From: Pantoea sp. RIT-PI-b
GTDB taxonomy: Bacteria; Pseudomonadota; Gammaproteobacteria; Enterobacterales; Enterobacteriaceae
NCBI RefSeq assembly: GCF_001187905.1
Contig: NZ_LGIS01000017.1
Location: 186,001 to 250,000, forward strand
Direction of reading: 5' to 3'
Length of the DNA: 64,000 nucleotides
Under the pieces are notes generated by a model. The model made no database searches and was not told the origin of the DNA. It saw only the letters and a list, made by a program, of their open reading frames with translations. Shown here in pieces: positions 53,102-62,314 of the stretch. Position 1 is the stretch's first letter. Each line of letters opens with the position of its first letter. Made by a program: the position numbers and the translations under genes.

Positions 53102-53451
53102 TAAACAGCCCTCTTCTTCGCAGAGATGTCATCTTTCGACGCATTCCGCAGTAAGCGGCTGGATAATAAAATGCCGGTATGGATTTGTTGCAAGTCATCC
53201 ACACGTGACTCTTGCGTCAGGCGATTAATATGGTTGTGGTCGGTAAAACGAAACTGGCAAACCAGTTGATTGGTTTCCGCTAATTTTACCATCTCCGGTA
53301 AGGTTAATTGCGACAATGCATCGGCCATCGATTCATCGATGCCTAAACGAAACATTGCTGAAGCTTTTTCCTGGTTAATTAAACGCTGAGCAAGAAGCAA
53401 ATATGACAGATTGATGTCATATATATGTTTTAGTAATTCTGATGTACCCAT
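53101..53451 (-). CDS. flhD: Flagellar master regulator FlhD
   Basis: Partner of FlhC that gives specificity and activation. 116 residues from ATG 53451 ([24 protein letters not shown]), matching the E. coli core; a 13-codon longer frame has no family support. Conserved: [40 protein letters not shown] and [20 protein letters not shown] weak SD, TGGA, precedes it. A strong CRP site lies 311 bases upstream. Confidence 0.97.
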   Translation of the reverse strand: MGTSELLKHIYDINLSYLLLAQRLINQEKASAMFRLGIDESMADALSQLTLPEMVKLAETNQLVCQFRFTDHNHINRLTQESRVDDLQQIHTGILLSSRLLRNASKDDISAKKRAV

Positions 53452-53761
53452 TTTTTTCCATCCTGATAGACGCGACACATATACGGCCACAGAATTAAAT
53501 TGTTCTATGGTTCGGGCTGCTGGTTGGTAAATCTAAAGATGGCAAAAAATAATCAGGCTTGAGCCAACGCGTACCTAACTGTTTCACTTCCCGTCAGGAC
53601 ACTGATCAGTAGTAATCAAAACTCCAGGCCATTCTTTGCTTGAGTTGTAACCATCTTCCGTGACGTCTGCTTACAGTTTTTAAGACTAATCCGAAAACAA
53701 CGCAAATCTATATCGTCTGATTTCGACATACAACGTGAGTGGCGCGAAATTTTAGATAAAG

Positions 53762-53777
53762 TGTGATCTACATCACA
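53762..53777. promoter_or_regulatory. CRP-cAMP binding site upstream of flhD
   Basis: TGTGATCTACATCACA, a near-perfect CRP palindrome (TGTGA-N6-TCACA). In E. coli CRP also activates flhDC from about -70, and this site has the right position. Confidence 0.9.
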
Positions 53778-54446
53778 CTTTTAAGGCAAATTTTTTTCAC
53801 AAACCTTCAGCATCGCTTTTCTGTTGTGCGTTTTTTGCACTAAATCGGATTATTTCGTTAATATTTTGCTGATTTGCGACGGATTTTAGCCTCTGTGGCA
53901 GATTGCCATTACCACGCGATCAGTTATCTGTTCCGTTGCGATTATCGGGCTATAACGCGCTATATAATGAGATATAAGCAGCATAATACTCTGAATACAG
54001 CTGAAATTATTCGCTTCTAAATTAATCACTTACAGGGAATATTGCTGAGGAGGATTAAAGCGAGACGCTAGCGAAGCGTGAAGACTGGACGCAGAGCGCC
54101 TGGGAACTGTCAGTAGATTGTAGGGAGTGTTTAGCGCACGGCAGGGTATGTAACAGAGCGTTACATTAGAGAAATGAATGAATTGGCCATTTTACGGTTT
54201 GCTACGCGCTAACTATCGGCGTGCCACCGGAAATCTTTAGGGTCAGCGATAAAAAAAGCGTGATTACTGGGTTGTGTGCGCGCTTTTTAACCAAAATGTG
54301 CGATTTTTACTGATGAGTCAGCCGATTAGCGCTTAACGAAATGAAATCGATTTCGTGAAGTTAGGGTGGTGCGTGAAAACGCTGTGCAACGCAGCGGGAG
54401 TGAAGTCGCGAAAGGTGGCGTTAGGTCAGGAAGTTAAGTGCGAGGT

Positions 54447-54503
54447 GGTCGCCATAAATGGCGACCCTACAGTAAGTTTGTAAGGTGCGCATTAATGCGC
54501 ACC
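54447..54503. repeat. Pair of short intergenic palindromes, copies 4 and 5
   Basis: GGTCGCCATAAATGGCGACC (54447-54466) and GGTGCGCATTAATGCGCACC (54484-54503), both with CCTAC/CTA flanks, ending eight bases before the otsA stop. They may act as the otsA terminator. Confidence 0.85.
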
Positions 54504-54510
54504 CTATTAT

Positions 54511-55950
54511 TTAAGCTAATTTCGGAAAGGTAGCGACTTTATTTTCCGTACCGTGATCATCGCTTCGTACCGGCAACGTATTTAAATCTTTCAGGAAACT
54601 TTCACGCCAATGTGAAATATCCTGCTTGCGCAACACCGCCATCATGTCGTTATAACGCGAAATACGTTCCGTGCGCGACATGGTTAAGGCGCGATCCAGC
54701 GCGGCAGCCACTTCATCCCGATCGTAGGGATTGACGATCAGCGCCGAGGTCAGTTCATTCGCGGCACCGGCAAAGCGCGACAGCACCAGTACGCCAGGAT
54801 TATCCGGGTCCTGCGCCGCCACATACTCTTTCGCTACCAGGTTCATGCCATCGCGCAGTGGCGTAATCAGGCCAACGTTGGTGAGGCGGAAGATCTTCAT
54901 TAACAGGCGGCGGTCAAAGTGCTGATTCAGATAGTAGAGCGGTGTCCAGCCCAGCGTGCCGTATTTGCCGTTAATGCGCCCCGCTTCCGTTTCCAGCTGA
55001 TGACGGATGTCCTGATAGGCCTGCACATCGCCACGCGAGGTGGGTGCAATCTGCGAGTAGCGAATTTTGCCGCGATGCTGCGGGAAATTCTCCAGCAGGG
55101 CTTCAAAGGCGAGGAAACGCTCCGGCAAACCTTTCGAGTAATCCAGGCGCTCGCAGGCGATGATATTCTGCAGATCGCCGAGGTCGCGCTTCATCGCGGC
55201 CATTTTCGGCGGCAGCGGCCCTTCTGCCATCTCTTTGATGGTGTCAGGCTCAATACCAATCGGATACACCTCGGTCATAAAGGTGTTGCCAAAGGCGCGA
55301 TGCTTTTTCTCACCTTTATTCTGCAGCTGCGTCAGCTGGCTTAAGCTATCGAGGAAGGCCACGCGATCGGATTCTGTCTGGAAGCCCAGCAGATCATAGT
55401 CGCACAGCATCTCCAGCAGCTCCTGATGAGGCGGTAACGCATTGAAGATTTCTGGCGTCGGGAACGGAATATGCAGGAAGAAGCCGATACGGTTGTTGAT
55501 GCCCAATTTGCGCAACTCGGCAGCAAACGGCAGCAGATGATAATCGTGGATCCACAATACATCATCGGGCTTCAGCAGCGGTTTAAGACGCTGGGCCAAC
55601 AGCGTATTCACGCGGCAATAGCCATCCCACGCTTCGCGCTGGTACTGCACCAGATCGAGACGATAGTGGAAAGCGGGCCAAATCACTGTATTCGAAAACT
55701 GCAGATAATACTGATCGTAATCGTTTTGATTGAGCGGCAGCGAGGCGTAGGTAATTCCGTCTTTTTCCAGCTGAGTGAGCTCTTCATCCTCATCTTCACC
55801 CGAGAATTCGCTGATCTCTCCGTTCCAGCCAAACCATAATCCTCCGGTATCTCGCAGTGCATCCAAAATACCGACAGCAAGTCCGCCTGCGCTGGCCTTG
55901 CTACCATCGGGAATCGCGATACGGTTAGATACGACGACTAAACGACTCAT
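54511..55950 (-). CDS. otsA: Trehalose-6-phosphate synthase
   Basis: Retaining glycosyltransferase (family 20) that makes trehalose-6-phosphate from UDP-glucose and glucose-6-phosphate under osmotic stress. 479 residues. Landmarks: N-terminal [27 protein letters not shown] (phosphate-binding loop with Arg and the GG pair), [29 protein letters not shown] [30 protein letters not shown] (nucleotide-sugar Arg and Lys) and [11 protein letters not shown]. The ATG overlaps the otsB stop by four bases. RpoS control is expected from E. coli; not visible in sequence. Confidence 0.97.
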   Translation of the reverse strand: MSRLVVVSNRIAIPDGSKASAGGLAVGILDALRDTGGLWFGWNGEISEFSGEDEDEELTQLEKDGITYASLPLNQNDYDQYYLQFSNTVIWPAFHYRLDLVQYQREAWDGYCRVNTLLAQRLKPLLKPDDVLWIHDYHLLPFAAELRKLGINNRIGFFLHIPFPTPEIFNALPPHQELLEMLCDYDLLGFQTESDRVAFLDSLSQLTQLQNKGEKKHRAFGNTFMTEVYPIGIEPDTIKEMAEGPLPPKMAAMKRDLGDLQNIIACERLDYSKGLPERFLAFEALLENFPQHRGKIRYSQIAPTSRGDVQAYQDIRHQLETEAGRINGKYGTLGWTPLYYLNQHFDRRLLMKIFRLTNVGLITPLRDGMNLVAKEYVAAQDPDNPGVLVLSRFAGAANELTSALIVNPYDRDEVAAALDRALTMSRTERISRYNDMMAVLRKQDISHWRESFLKDLNTLPVRSDDHGTENKVATFPKLA

Positions 55951-56735
55951 AACCTAAACTCCTTACCAACATTGTCATGTTCTAGTTGTAATAATAGTTG
56001 TTCAAGCCAGTGCCATACGGCCTCAACGCTGTTCAGGCGATAGCGTGCATGGCTGGCACCTTCACCGACTTTGACAGAAATCCCCTGCATGGCGTTGACC
56101 GCCAGAAATCCTTTTTCGTCTGTCAGGTCGTCTCCCACAAATACCGGAATGCGTCCGGCAAAGGGTGCTTCCTGCATAAATTCACGCACGGCGGCACCTT
56201 TATCAATGCCCTGCGGCTTCAGCTCCACCACGCACTTGCCGGGCTGCAGCGCCAGATCAGGGAAACGTGCGACGGCGTCTTCCGCCAGCTGCATGATGGC
56301 CTTCTCATACTGCGGCGCATTGCGATAGTGCAGCGCAAACGCCATGCCTTTCACTTCCAGCAGCGTGTTGGGCCACTGATCCAGCGTCTGCTGCAGTTCA
56401 ATTTGCAGCGTTTGCGCAATATCGCCCGGCAGGCTGTGGCGATGCACGCGACCGGTAGCGTCGCGACGTTCAGCGCCATGCACACCCGCCGCGGGCGCTT
56501 CAAGCGGCGCGACTAAGGCATCGAGTTGCACGATTGGACGGCCAGACACCAGTGCCAGTGCGCCGTGGCTAAGATTAGAAATTTGTTGCAGGAGCTGGCG
56601 TACCGAGGCGGGGATTGAAACCGACTCGGGCTGCGACTGAATCGCTGCCAACGTGCCGTCGACATCAAAAAAGAAGGCATAAAGTCCGCCGCTTAGCGAC
56701 GGCAACGTGCTGTTCTGATTAACCGCGGGGGTCAC
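55947..56735 (-). CDS. otsB: Trehalose-6-phosphate phosphatase
   Basis: HAD phosphatase that dephosphorylates trehalose-6-phosphate. 262 residues: motif I FFDVDGTLA (nucleophile Asp), motif II VSGR with the cap domain starting LDALVAP, motif III Lys in LKPQGIDKGAAV, motif IV VFVGDDLTDEKGF. Upstream gene of otsBA; the order B then A is the enterobacterial one. Confidence 0.96.
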   Translation of the reverse strand: MTPAVNQNSTLPSLSGGLYAFFFDVDGTLAAIQSQPESVSIPASVRQLLQQISNLSHGALALVSGRPIVQLDALVAPLEAPAAGVHGAERRDATGRVHRHSLPGDIAQTLQIELQQTLDQWPNTLLEVKGMAFALHYRNAPQYEKAIMQLAEDAVARFPDLALQPGKCVVELKPQGIDKGAAVREFMQEAPFAGRIPVFVGDDLTDEKGFLAVNAMQGISVKVGEGASHARYRLNSVEAVWHWLEQLLLQLEHDNVGKEFRL

Positions 56736-57287
56736 GACTCTCCTCCTGTGTTGTAGGTTTTAAGATTACAGGATGTTCGGAGGCAGGCTGAATCATGGAA
56801 GCGGAAAAAAACCGCAGAATTGTGTGCGAGGAGATTTTGACGATAACACGGAATTTCGATAGCAAACTCTCCACAAACAAACATGATTTAGACTGACATG
56901 GCAACCTGACAGCGAACATCGTCAGCTTTAAGTGTAGACGTAGATCACGATATTGCCAGATACGCGCGGCTTCGCTATAGGATAAGTGGCCGTTTTAACC
57001 GCTATGCAGCAAAAAGATTGCCTCCGCGCTTTTTCATACGCTTCGCTTATTTTTCCTGCACCAGTGACTGGGAGAAATCAGCCCATGCGGCGCGAAATTT
57101 CCCAGATTAAGCCGACTTGCATCCGCCACGCGGATTATCATATGGTGCGTTTACCGCGCGGCTACAGCGTGGAGATACGGCTCTTGAGAGCATAAATCAG
57201 CGCTTTTAGATCGCTTCAGGCAGGAATCCGCAAGATGGAAAACCGATCGACTTCACATTTTCATACTGTTGTGGTGGGTGAGCGTAG
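56736..57287. other. otsB upstream intergenic region
   Basis: 552 bases. It must hold the otsBA promoter reading left; no clear -35/-10 pair was identified. On the plus strand a 36-codon frame from ATG 57085 with an upstream GGGAG is possible but unsupported. No repeat or palindrome recognised. Confidence 0.6.
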
Positions 57288-57581
57288 ATGATCCCGCAGA
57301 GTTACAGCCAACGCGTGCACTTCTATTACTGCATTCTGATCGCGCTGAAAATCAACGCCAAAAACAAGAAGTCTGGCGGCGTGCGCGGTAAAAACAACTT
57401 TCTGCTCAAATGGCTGCGCAACGCGCAGAACAACACCATTTTCCCGCCAGATATCACCAGCGAGATCGAGTGGCTGCGCGGCAAGATCATCAGTTCCGGG
57501 CCCGATACCGATCTCGAACCGATGCTGCAATATGTCTATGACACCGCTAAACGCGCCGAGAGCATGCGTTTAGGGTCGTGA
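57288..57581 (+). CDS. Small basic protein of unknown function
   Basis: 97 residues from ATG 57288, with a GGTGAG SD six bases before; an in-frame stop lies immediately upstream, so this is the longest possible start. The middle is strongly basic and glycine-containing (ALKINAKNKKSGGVRGKNNFLLKWLRN), flanked by predicted helices, so nucleic-acid or membrane-surface binding is possible but not shown. The frame has no recognised family and no Cys. It stands alone between otsB and the outer-membrane protein; 150 bases separate it from the next gene. Confidence 0.6.
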   Translation: MIPQSYSQRVHFYYCILIALKINAKNKKSGGVRGKNNFLLKWLRNAQNNTIFPPDITSEIEWLRGKIISSGPDTDLEPMLQYVYDTAKRAESMRLGS

Positions 57582-57729
57582 GGGTTGCGCGCCGGTGCGC
57601 CGGCGTGCTCGCTGCGTAGTTCTACCTATTCTCCTGCGTATTCAACCGCATTTTTTCCCCTCAATGTGTTGCATATGATTCGTCACACGGAACAGCCACG
57701 TTCCCCCTTTCCACTGACGAAGAGAATGG

Positions 57730-58419
57730 ATGCAAATGAAACTGAAAATGTTATGCGGTGCACTGCCTTTAATGATGATCGCAGGTGCAGCGGTTGCGGC
57801 AAATGCTGACGAAGGCTATTACGGTTCAGCCAAATATCTGCAAAGCCAGATCAATGCCAAAGAGATGAACACCAGCGCCCGTCCTGGCGTAGGTCAGTTT
57901 GTCGCGGGTAATGAGACCGCACACCAGGCTAACGCCGCTTTGGCACTCGGTTATCAATGGGGTAATGGCTGGCGCACCGAGGGTGAATACACCTTTGGTC
58001 AGGGCGCGGAGTTCACCAGCGGTTCATCCACCTTTGCCACCAGCTATAACCATCTGCAAACCAACGTGCAGCGCCTGATGTTCAACCTGTATCGCGATTA
58101 TGAACTCGGCTACAACTTCTCGCTGTACGGTACCGCTGGCCTTGGCTTCAGCCGTATTCAGGCGGGCGGCTGGCAGGGCGTGGTTACGCGTGAGTATGCT
58201 TCCAGCACGCAAAATAACCTGACTTACAGCATTGGTGCGGGCGTCAGCTATGCGCCGATTGAGCGCGTTAGCGTTGATGTCGGTTATCGCTATGTGGATA
58301 TGGGTAAAATTGAGAGCGGCTATAACAACTTCGTCAATGCCCGTGGCTTGAAAGACGAGCAGATGAAAGCGCATCTGATCGAGAACCAGTTCACGCTGGG
58401 CGTACGCTATCTCTTCTGA
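57730..58419 (+). CDS. Small outer-membrane beta-barrel protein
   Basis: 229 residues with a signal peptide (MKLKMLCGALPLMMIAGAAVAANA) and an eight-strand-barrel pattern of alternating aromatic residues ending FTLGVRYLF, the terminal Phe expected of Bam substrates. Blocks: EGYYGSAKYLQSQINAKEMNT, LALGYQWGNGWRTEGEYTFGQG, LTYSIGAGVSYAPIERVSVDVGYRYVDMG. Resembles the OmpA-like/opacity barrel families (porin-family 13505-like); no OmpA peptidoglycan domain. ATG 57730 and ATG 57736 are both possible. Followed by a perfect 13-base-pair hairpin. Confidence 0.8.
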   Translation: MQMKLKMLCGALPLMMIAGAAVAANADEGYYGSAKYLQSQINAKEMNTSARPGVGQFVAGNETAHQANAALALGYQWGNGWRTEGEYTFGQGAEFTSGSSTFATSYNHLQTNVQRLMFNLYRDYELGYNFSLYGTAGLGFSRIQAGGWQGVVTREYASSTQNNLTYSIGAGVSYAPIERVSVDVGYRYVDMGKIESGYNNFVNARGLKDEQMKAHLIENQFTLGVRYLF

Positions 58420-58429
58420 TGAATGCATT

Positions 58430-58462
58430 GGCAGACTTCCCCGCATGATGGGGAAGTCTGCC
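58430..58462 (+). terminator. Hairpin after the outer-membrane barrel gene
   Basis: Perfect 13-base-pair stem GGCAGACTTCCCC/GGGGAAGTCTGCC (58430-58442 with 58450-58462) with a seven-base loop, then TCCTCAATT. Likely intrinsic terminator with a weak T-run. Confidence 0.75.
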
Positions 58463-58618
58463 TCCTCAATTCCAGCCAGCAGGAAACCACGCTTTACTTG
58501 AGGAAACGCAATATCTGTATGTCTGTTACCCCGTAGATCTAGGTACGGTTAAAACATCTTATCTTGATGAATTTAATCGAAAAAACTTAAATCTGGCATC
58601 TACGTGAAGGTAATTAAC

Positions 58619-59770
58619 ATGATTAACAGAATGATCCTCAACGAAACCGCCTACTTTGGTTCCGGCGCCATCCATTCTCTGGTCGATGAGATTAACAAAC
58701 GCGGTTTCACCAAAGCATTAGTGGTGACGGACAAAGACCTGATCAAGTTTTCTGTCGCCACCCGCATCACCGATCTGCTTACGCAGCACGACCTCAGTTT
58801 CGCCCTCTATGACGACGTTATTCCCAATCCTACGGTAGAGGTGGTGCATGCCGGCGTTGCGGCTTTTCGTCGTGCAGGCGCCGATTATCTGATCGCCGTC
58901 GGCGGGGGTTCCCCGCAGGATACTTGCAAAGCCATCGGCATGATGATTGCCAATCCCGAGTTTAGCGACGTGCGCATGCTGGAGGGCGGTGCTGCCACGC
59001 GCCGCCCCTCTGTACCGATCATTGCGGTGCCTACCACCGCGGGTACGGCTGCCGAAGTGACCATCAATTACGTCATCACCGATGAGGAGAAGAAGCGTAA
59101 GTTCGTCTGCTACGATCCGCATGATATTCCCGTTATCGCCATTATCGATCCTGACATGATGGCCAGCATGCCCGCCAGCCTGAAAGCGGCAACCGGCGTT
59201 GATGCGCTCACCCACGCCATTGAAGGCTATATCACGCGCGGTGCATGGGAGATGACCGACATGTTCCACCTCAAAGCGATAGAGATTATTGGCCGGTCGC
59301 TGCGAGATTCGGTAACAGGTGTACCGGCTGGCGTGGCGGATATGGCGCTGGGTCAATATATCGCCGGCATGGGCTTCTCGAATGTCGGATTGGGCCTGGT
59401 GCACGGCATGGCGCATCCGCTGGGTGCCTTTTATGGCACCGCGCACGGCATTGCCAATGCCGTCTTGCTGCCACACATTATGGCTTTCAATGCTGAACAC
59501 ACCGGTGAGAAATACCGCGATATTGCGCATGCGCTGGGCGTTAGCGGCGCCTATGCCTGTTCATTAACCGAGGCGCGCGCACTCGCCATCGAGGCGGTCA
59601 GCTCGCTGAACCGCGATATTGATATTCCGCTGCGGCTACGTGACATCGGCATGCAGGAGCAGGACGCGCCGGCATTAGCTGCCGCGGCTTATGCTGATGT
59701 GTGTACCGCCGGAAATCCGCGCGAGTGCAGCATTGAGACGATCACGTCACTTTATCGCCAATTATATTAA
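58619..59770 (+). CDS. fucO: Lactaldehyde reductase / 1,2-propanediol oxidoreductase FucO
   Basis: Iron-dependent group III alcohol dehydrogenase that reduces L-lactaldehyde to L-1,2-propanediol in fucose and rhamnose fermentation. 383 residues from ATG 58619, eight bases after SD GAAGG. Nearly the same as E. coli FucO: MILNETAYFGSGAI, VGGGSPQDTCKAIGMM (NAD site), TTAGTAAEVTINYVITDEEKKRKFVCYDPHDIP, Fe ligands in ATGVDALTHAIEGYITRGAW and GLVHGMAHPLGAFYGTAHG. No fucose or rhamnose operon is next to it. A low-identity alternative would be another Fe-ADH, but the blocks are specific. Confidence 0.9.
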   Translation: MINRMILNETAYFGSGAIHSLVDEINKRGFTKALVVTDKDLIKFSVATRITDLLTQHDLSFALYDDVIPNPTVEVVHAGVAAFRRAGADYLIAVGGGSPQDTCKAIGMMIANPEFSDVRMLEGGAATRRPSVPIIAVPTTAGTAAEVTINYVITDEEKKRKFVCYDPHDIPVIAIIDPDMMASMPASLKAATGVDALTHAIEGYITRGAWEMTDMFHLKAIEIIGRSLRDSVTGVPAGVADMALGQYIAGMGFSNVGLGLVHGMAHPLGAFYGTAHGIANAVLLPHIMAFNAEHTGEKYRDIAHALGVSGAYACSLTEARALAIEAVSSLNRDIDIPLRLRDIGMQEQDAPALAAAAYADVCTAGNPRECSIETITSLYRQLY

Positions 59771-60081
59771 TCAGGCATAAATCGGGTCGCCATCCATGGT
59801 GACCCGTCAAATATTGTATTAAAACAACGCCCCTCCCTTTATTTAATTTATACCAGGAGTTCGCCTTGCGGCATATTATTCATTTTAACGGCAGATAGTA
59901 AATTAAGCCCACCCGGTGCGCTTGCAGGAACGGCTGGTCGGAGTAGTATTAATTACGTGACACGCTGTAGATGAGTTAAAGGTCCATTACCCGCCTTCCC
60001 TCCTCCATTTCATATCGTCATTAATTTAAACATTCAAAATCTATTCTCTCTGTTGGTATTTTCCTTTTTTTGAGGTGAGCT
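59771..60081. other. fucO-catalase intergenic region
   Basis: 311 bases. A palindrome of the intergenic family is at 59784-59805; the rest shows no gene. The catalase promoter must lie in its right half; SD GAGGTG is directly before the start. Confidence 0.65.
59784..59805. repeat. Short intergenic palindrome, copy 6
   Basis: GGGTCGCCATCCATGGTGACCC, the same CAT-N2-ATG centre with one arm mismatch; 14 bases after the fucO stop. Confidence 0.7.
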
Positions 60082-60960
60082 ATGTTTCGACACGTAAAAC
60101 AGTTGCAATTTACCGTCCGCGTTAATCAACCCAATCCCGGCCTGGCCAATTTATTACTGGAACAGTTTGGCGGCCCACAGGGTGAACTGGCCGCAGCAAT
60201 GCGTTATTTCACCCAGGGGTTAAGTGATGACGACGCGGGTCGTCGTGAGATGTTGATGGATATCGCTACCGAGGAGTTGAGCCATCTGGAAATTATCGGC
60301 TCGCTGGTTGGCATGTTAAATAAAGGTGCGAAAGGGGCGCTGGCAGAAGGCAGCGAAGAGCAAGGCGATCTCTATCGTTCCATTACCGGCGCGGGTAATG
60401 ACAGCCATCTCACCTCGATTCTGTATGGCGGCGGTCCGGCACTGACCAACTCGGCTGGCGTGCCCTGGACCGCGGCCTATATCGACACCATCGGCGAAGT
60501 GACGGCGGATCTGCGTTCAAACGTTGCCGCTGAAGCGCGCGCCAAGATTCTGTACGAGCGTCTTATCAACCTTACCGATGACGTTGGCGTTAAGGATGCG
60601 CTGGGATTCCTGATGACGCGTGAAGTGGCGCACCAGCTGTCGTTTGAAAAAGCGCTCTACTCCATCCGCAATAATTTCCCGCCGGGCAAACTGCCGCCGA
60701 TCGAGAAGTATGCGCACACTTATTACAATATGTCTGAGGGCGACGATATTCGCGGCAGCTGGAACTCGGATGAAAACTTTGATTACGTTGCCGATCCGCA
60801 ACCGGCCGTTGATGGTGGCGATGGACTCGCCAGCGTTACCTTGCCCGCGCAGCAGCAGAGCGATCTGGCCACGCTGGCGGCGCGCACCGCTTCACACCCC
60901 GACGTCAATCCGATTACCGGCGCGGAACCGGGCAGTAAACATCCGTTGACCAATCAGTAA
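60082..60960 (+). CDS. katN: Manganese catalase (KatN-like)
   Basis: Non-haem catalase that splits hydrogen peroxide with a di-manganese centre in a four-helix bundle. 292 residues. Metal ligands: E35 in GPQGELAAAMRYFTQG, E65 and H68 in ATEELSHLEIIG, E151 in AAEARAKILYERL, H184 in TREVAHQLSFEKAL. The C-terminal extension from about 220, with a low-complexity tail, wraps neighbouring subunits in the family. In Salmonella katN is RpoS-dependent. SD GAGGTG precedes ATG by six bases. The next palindrome lies after the stop. Confidence 0.92.
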   Translation: MFRHVKQLQFTVRVNQPNPGLANLLLEQFGGPQGELAAAMRYFTQGLSDDDAGRREMLMDIATEELSHLEIIGSLVGMLNKGAKGALAEGSEEQGDLYRSITGAGNDSHLTSILYGGGPALTNSAGVPWTAAYIDTIGEVTADLRSNVAAEARAKILYERLINLTDDVGVKDALGFLMTREVAHQLSFEKALYSIRNNFPPGKLPPIEKYAHTYYNMSEGDDIRGSWNSDENFDYVADPQPAVDGGDGLASVTLPAQQQSDLATLAARTASHPDVNPITGAEPGSKHPLTNQ

Positions 60961-60981
60961 TGCGCCACGCTGAAACCTGTG

Positions 60982-61001
60982 GGTCGCCATAAATGGCGCC
61001 C
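60982..61001. repeat. Short intergenic palindrome, copy 7
   Basis: GGTCGCCATAAATGGCGCCC, one mismatch from the family palindrome; 22 bases after the catalase stop. Confidence 0.7.
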
Positions 61002-61161
61002 CGCACCCTCTAAAAATAACGCATGGAAAATATTTCTGCCGCGTGCGCATATTCCTGGCAGATTAATCCGGAAAGTGACTGCCAGCTTCAGTTACGCGGC
61101 TGAATATTGCAGGGATGTGCCATAGTTTACGTTGGTATAAATAAAAAAGGACCCACCCAAT

Positions 61162-61359
61162 ATGTTTGGTTTTTTAGCTTCTCTGTTCGGCAGCCCGGAG
61201 GCATTACTGCAAGTGATGACCCGTCAGGACATTCAGGAGTCGATTCAGGAAGGTGACAGAATTATTATTGACGAAGATGGTAACGCTTCGGTTAATCCAT
61301 TGAGTCCTGAAGTACAGCGCGATTTTGCCCATCATGTCAGCACATTAAAGGATATTTAA
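61162..61359 (+). CDS. Small acidic protein of unknown function
   Basis: 65 residues, MFGFLASLFGSPEALLQVMTRQDIQ then the acidic stretch EGDRIIIDEDGN. N-terminal amphipathic helix with many hydrophobics may associate with a membrane. SD AAAGGA lies nine bases before ATG. Its stop TAA is directly followed by the ATG of the next gene with no gap, so the two form an operon and may be translationally coupled. I do not recognise a family. Confidence 0.6.
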   Translation: MFGFLASLFGSPEALLQVMTRQDIQESIQEGDRIIIDEDGNASVNPLSPEVQRDFAHHVSTLKDI

Positions 61360-62169
61360 ATGGGCACGGCGATATTTATGGTGATGATGGTATGTGGCTA
61401 TTGGTATACCAGCCGCGACATGTCGAGTCGTTTAAAAATCAAACGCTCTTTTGGCTGGGATGTCTATTTTCTTATTGCCTTATATGGCTGTATTTTTGTG
61501 CTGCAAGGCGTGCTAACCACCGCCATCATCTGGTTAATTTTGCTTATTGCATCGGGTGTGAACAATGCGTTTGCGCTGACCTCCGCAGAGAACGTGCACT
61601 GGAACGTCGATTTCATGACCTGGAGTTTTTTAGGTATCCAGGCGCCGGTAGTGATGATGCTGGCCTTTGCCATTCTATTCTGCATGTATCGCTCCAACTG
61701 GGCAGTCAGCGCCCGGCTTAACGCCGGTGGCCGTAAGGAACTTTATCAGCGTCTTTCGCGCTCGAATGGCATTGAGCAGTTGTTACTGCAGTGCATGGAG
61801 GAAGGCGAATTAGCCTGGGTGACGCTGAAATCTAAGCGCATTTATATCGGTATGATCCATGCAGCGACATTTGAATATGCCAACACCGCCAATATCGTGC
61901 TGATTCCGATGTTGAGCGGCTACCGCGATGCGCGCACGCTGAATTTGGCGATTGAGCATAATTACAGCCAGTGGTACCACAATCACAATATTGATTTCTC
62001 CTCCACGCCAAAAAGCGCCCTGGAGTTTCGTAAAGTGATTATGGTGCATCAGATTGAAAGTTTGTCGCTGTTTGATCCCGCCAGCGCCAGCGCATTAGCG
62101 ATGGGTAAGCAAAGCGGGAATAAACGCAAATGGACTCGCAAGTCCGTGGCAAAAAGCGACTATCCCTAA
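61360..62169 (+). CDS. Predicted integral membrane protein of unknown function
   Basis: 269 residues: three predicted TM helices at about 1-17 (GTAIFMVMMVCGYWY), 37-68 (YFLIALYGCIFVLQGVLTTAIIWLILLIASGV) and 90-110 (LGIQAPVVMMLAFAILFCMY), then a soluble C-terminal domain of about 150 residues. That domain contains ELAWVTLKSKRIYIGMIHAATFEYANTANIVLIPMLSGYRDA, a beta-strand-like block recalling the short beta-barrel domains of DUF6338-like proteins; this is a weak impression. Ends with a basic tail NKRKWTRKSVAK. No known operon partner apart from the 65-residue gene before it. Confidence 0.65.
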   Translation: MGTAIFMVMMVCGYWYTSRDMSSRLKIKRSFGWDVYFLIALYGCIFVLQGVLTTAIIWLILLIASGVNNAFALTSAENVHWNVDFMTWSFLGIQAPVVMMLAFAILFCMYRSNWAVSARLNAGGRKELYQRLSRSNGIEQLLLQCMEEGELAWVTLKSKRIYIGMIHAATFEYANTANIVLIPMLSGYRDARTLNLAIEHNYSQWYHNHNIDFSSTPKSALEFRKVIMVHQIESLSLFDPASASALAMGKQSGNKRKWTRKSVAKSDYP

Positions 62170-62176
62170 ATGAATT

Positions 62177-62197
62177 CGCTGTCATGCGCTGACAGCG
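62177..62197 (+). terminator. Hairpin after the membrane protein gene
   Basis: Eight-base-pair stem CGCTGTCA/TGACAGCG with a five-base loop, eight bases past the stop; no T-run follows, so termination is uncertain. Confidence 0.5.
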
Positions 62198-62314
62198 AGC
62201 ATTAAACACTTACCCATCACCACGTCCAAAGATGCTGGCTTAATGCCTTGATGACGGTATGTTGCATTAGGCCAGCAATACGCCATAACACGATAAAATA
62301 ATCAGGACACCTCT

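Larger units (their letters stand above)
53452..54510. other. flhDC upstream regulatory region
   Basis: 1059 bases between flhD and otsA without a plausible gene. The left third is the flhD leader and promoter with the CRP site. A -10-like TATAGA on the minus strand (53707-53712) puts the start near 53700, so the leader is about 250 bases and CRP centres near -70, as in E. coli. The right end holds palindromes 4 and 5. The middle (53880-54440) shows no repeat or structure that I can name. Confidence 0.75.

Noticed and set aside
56986-57195. 69-codon frame with GTG start upstream of the small basic protein
   Set aside because: No SD at the GTG and no family; the shorter ATG frame from 57085 is possible but equally unsupported.
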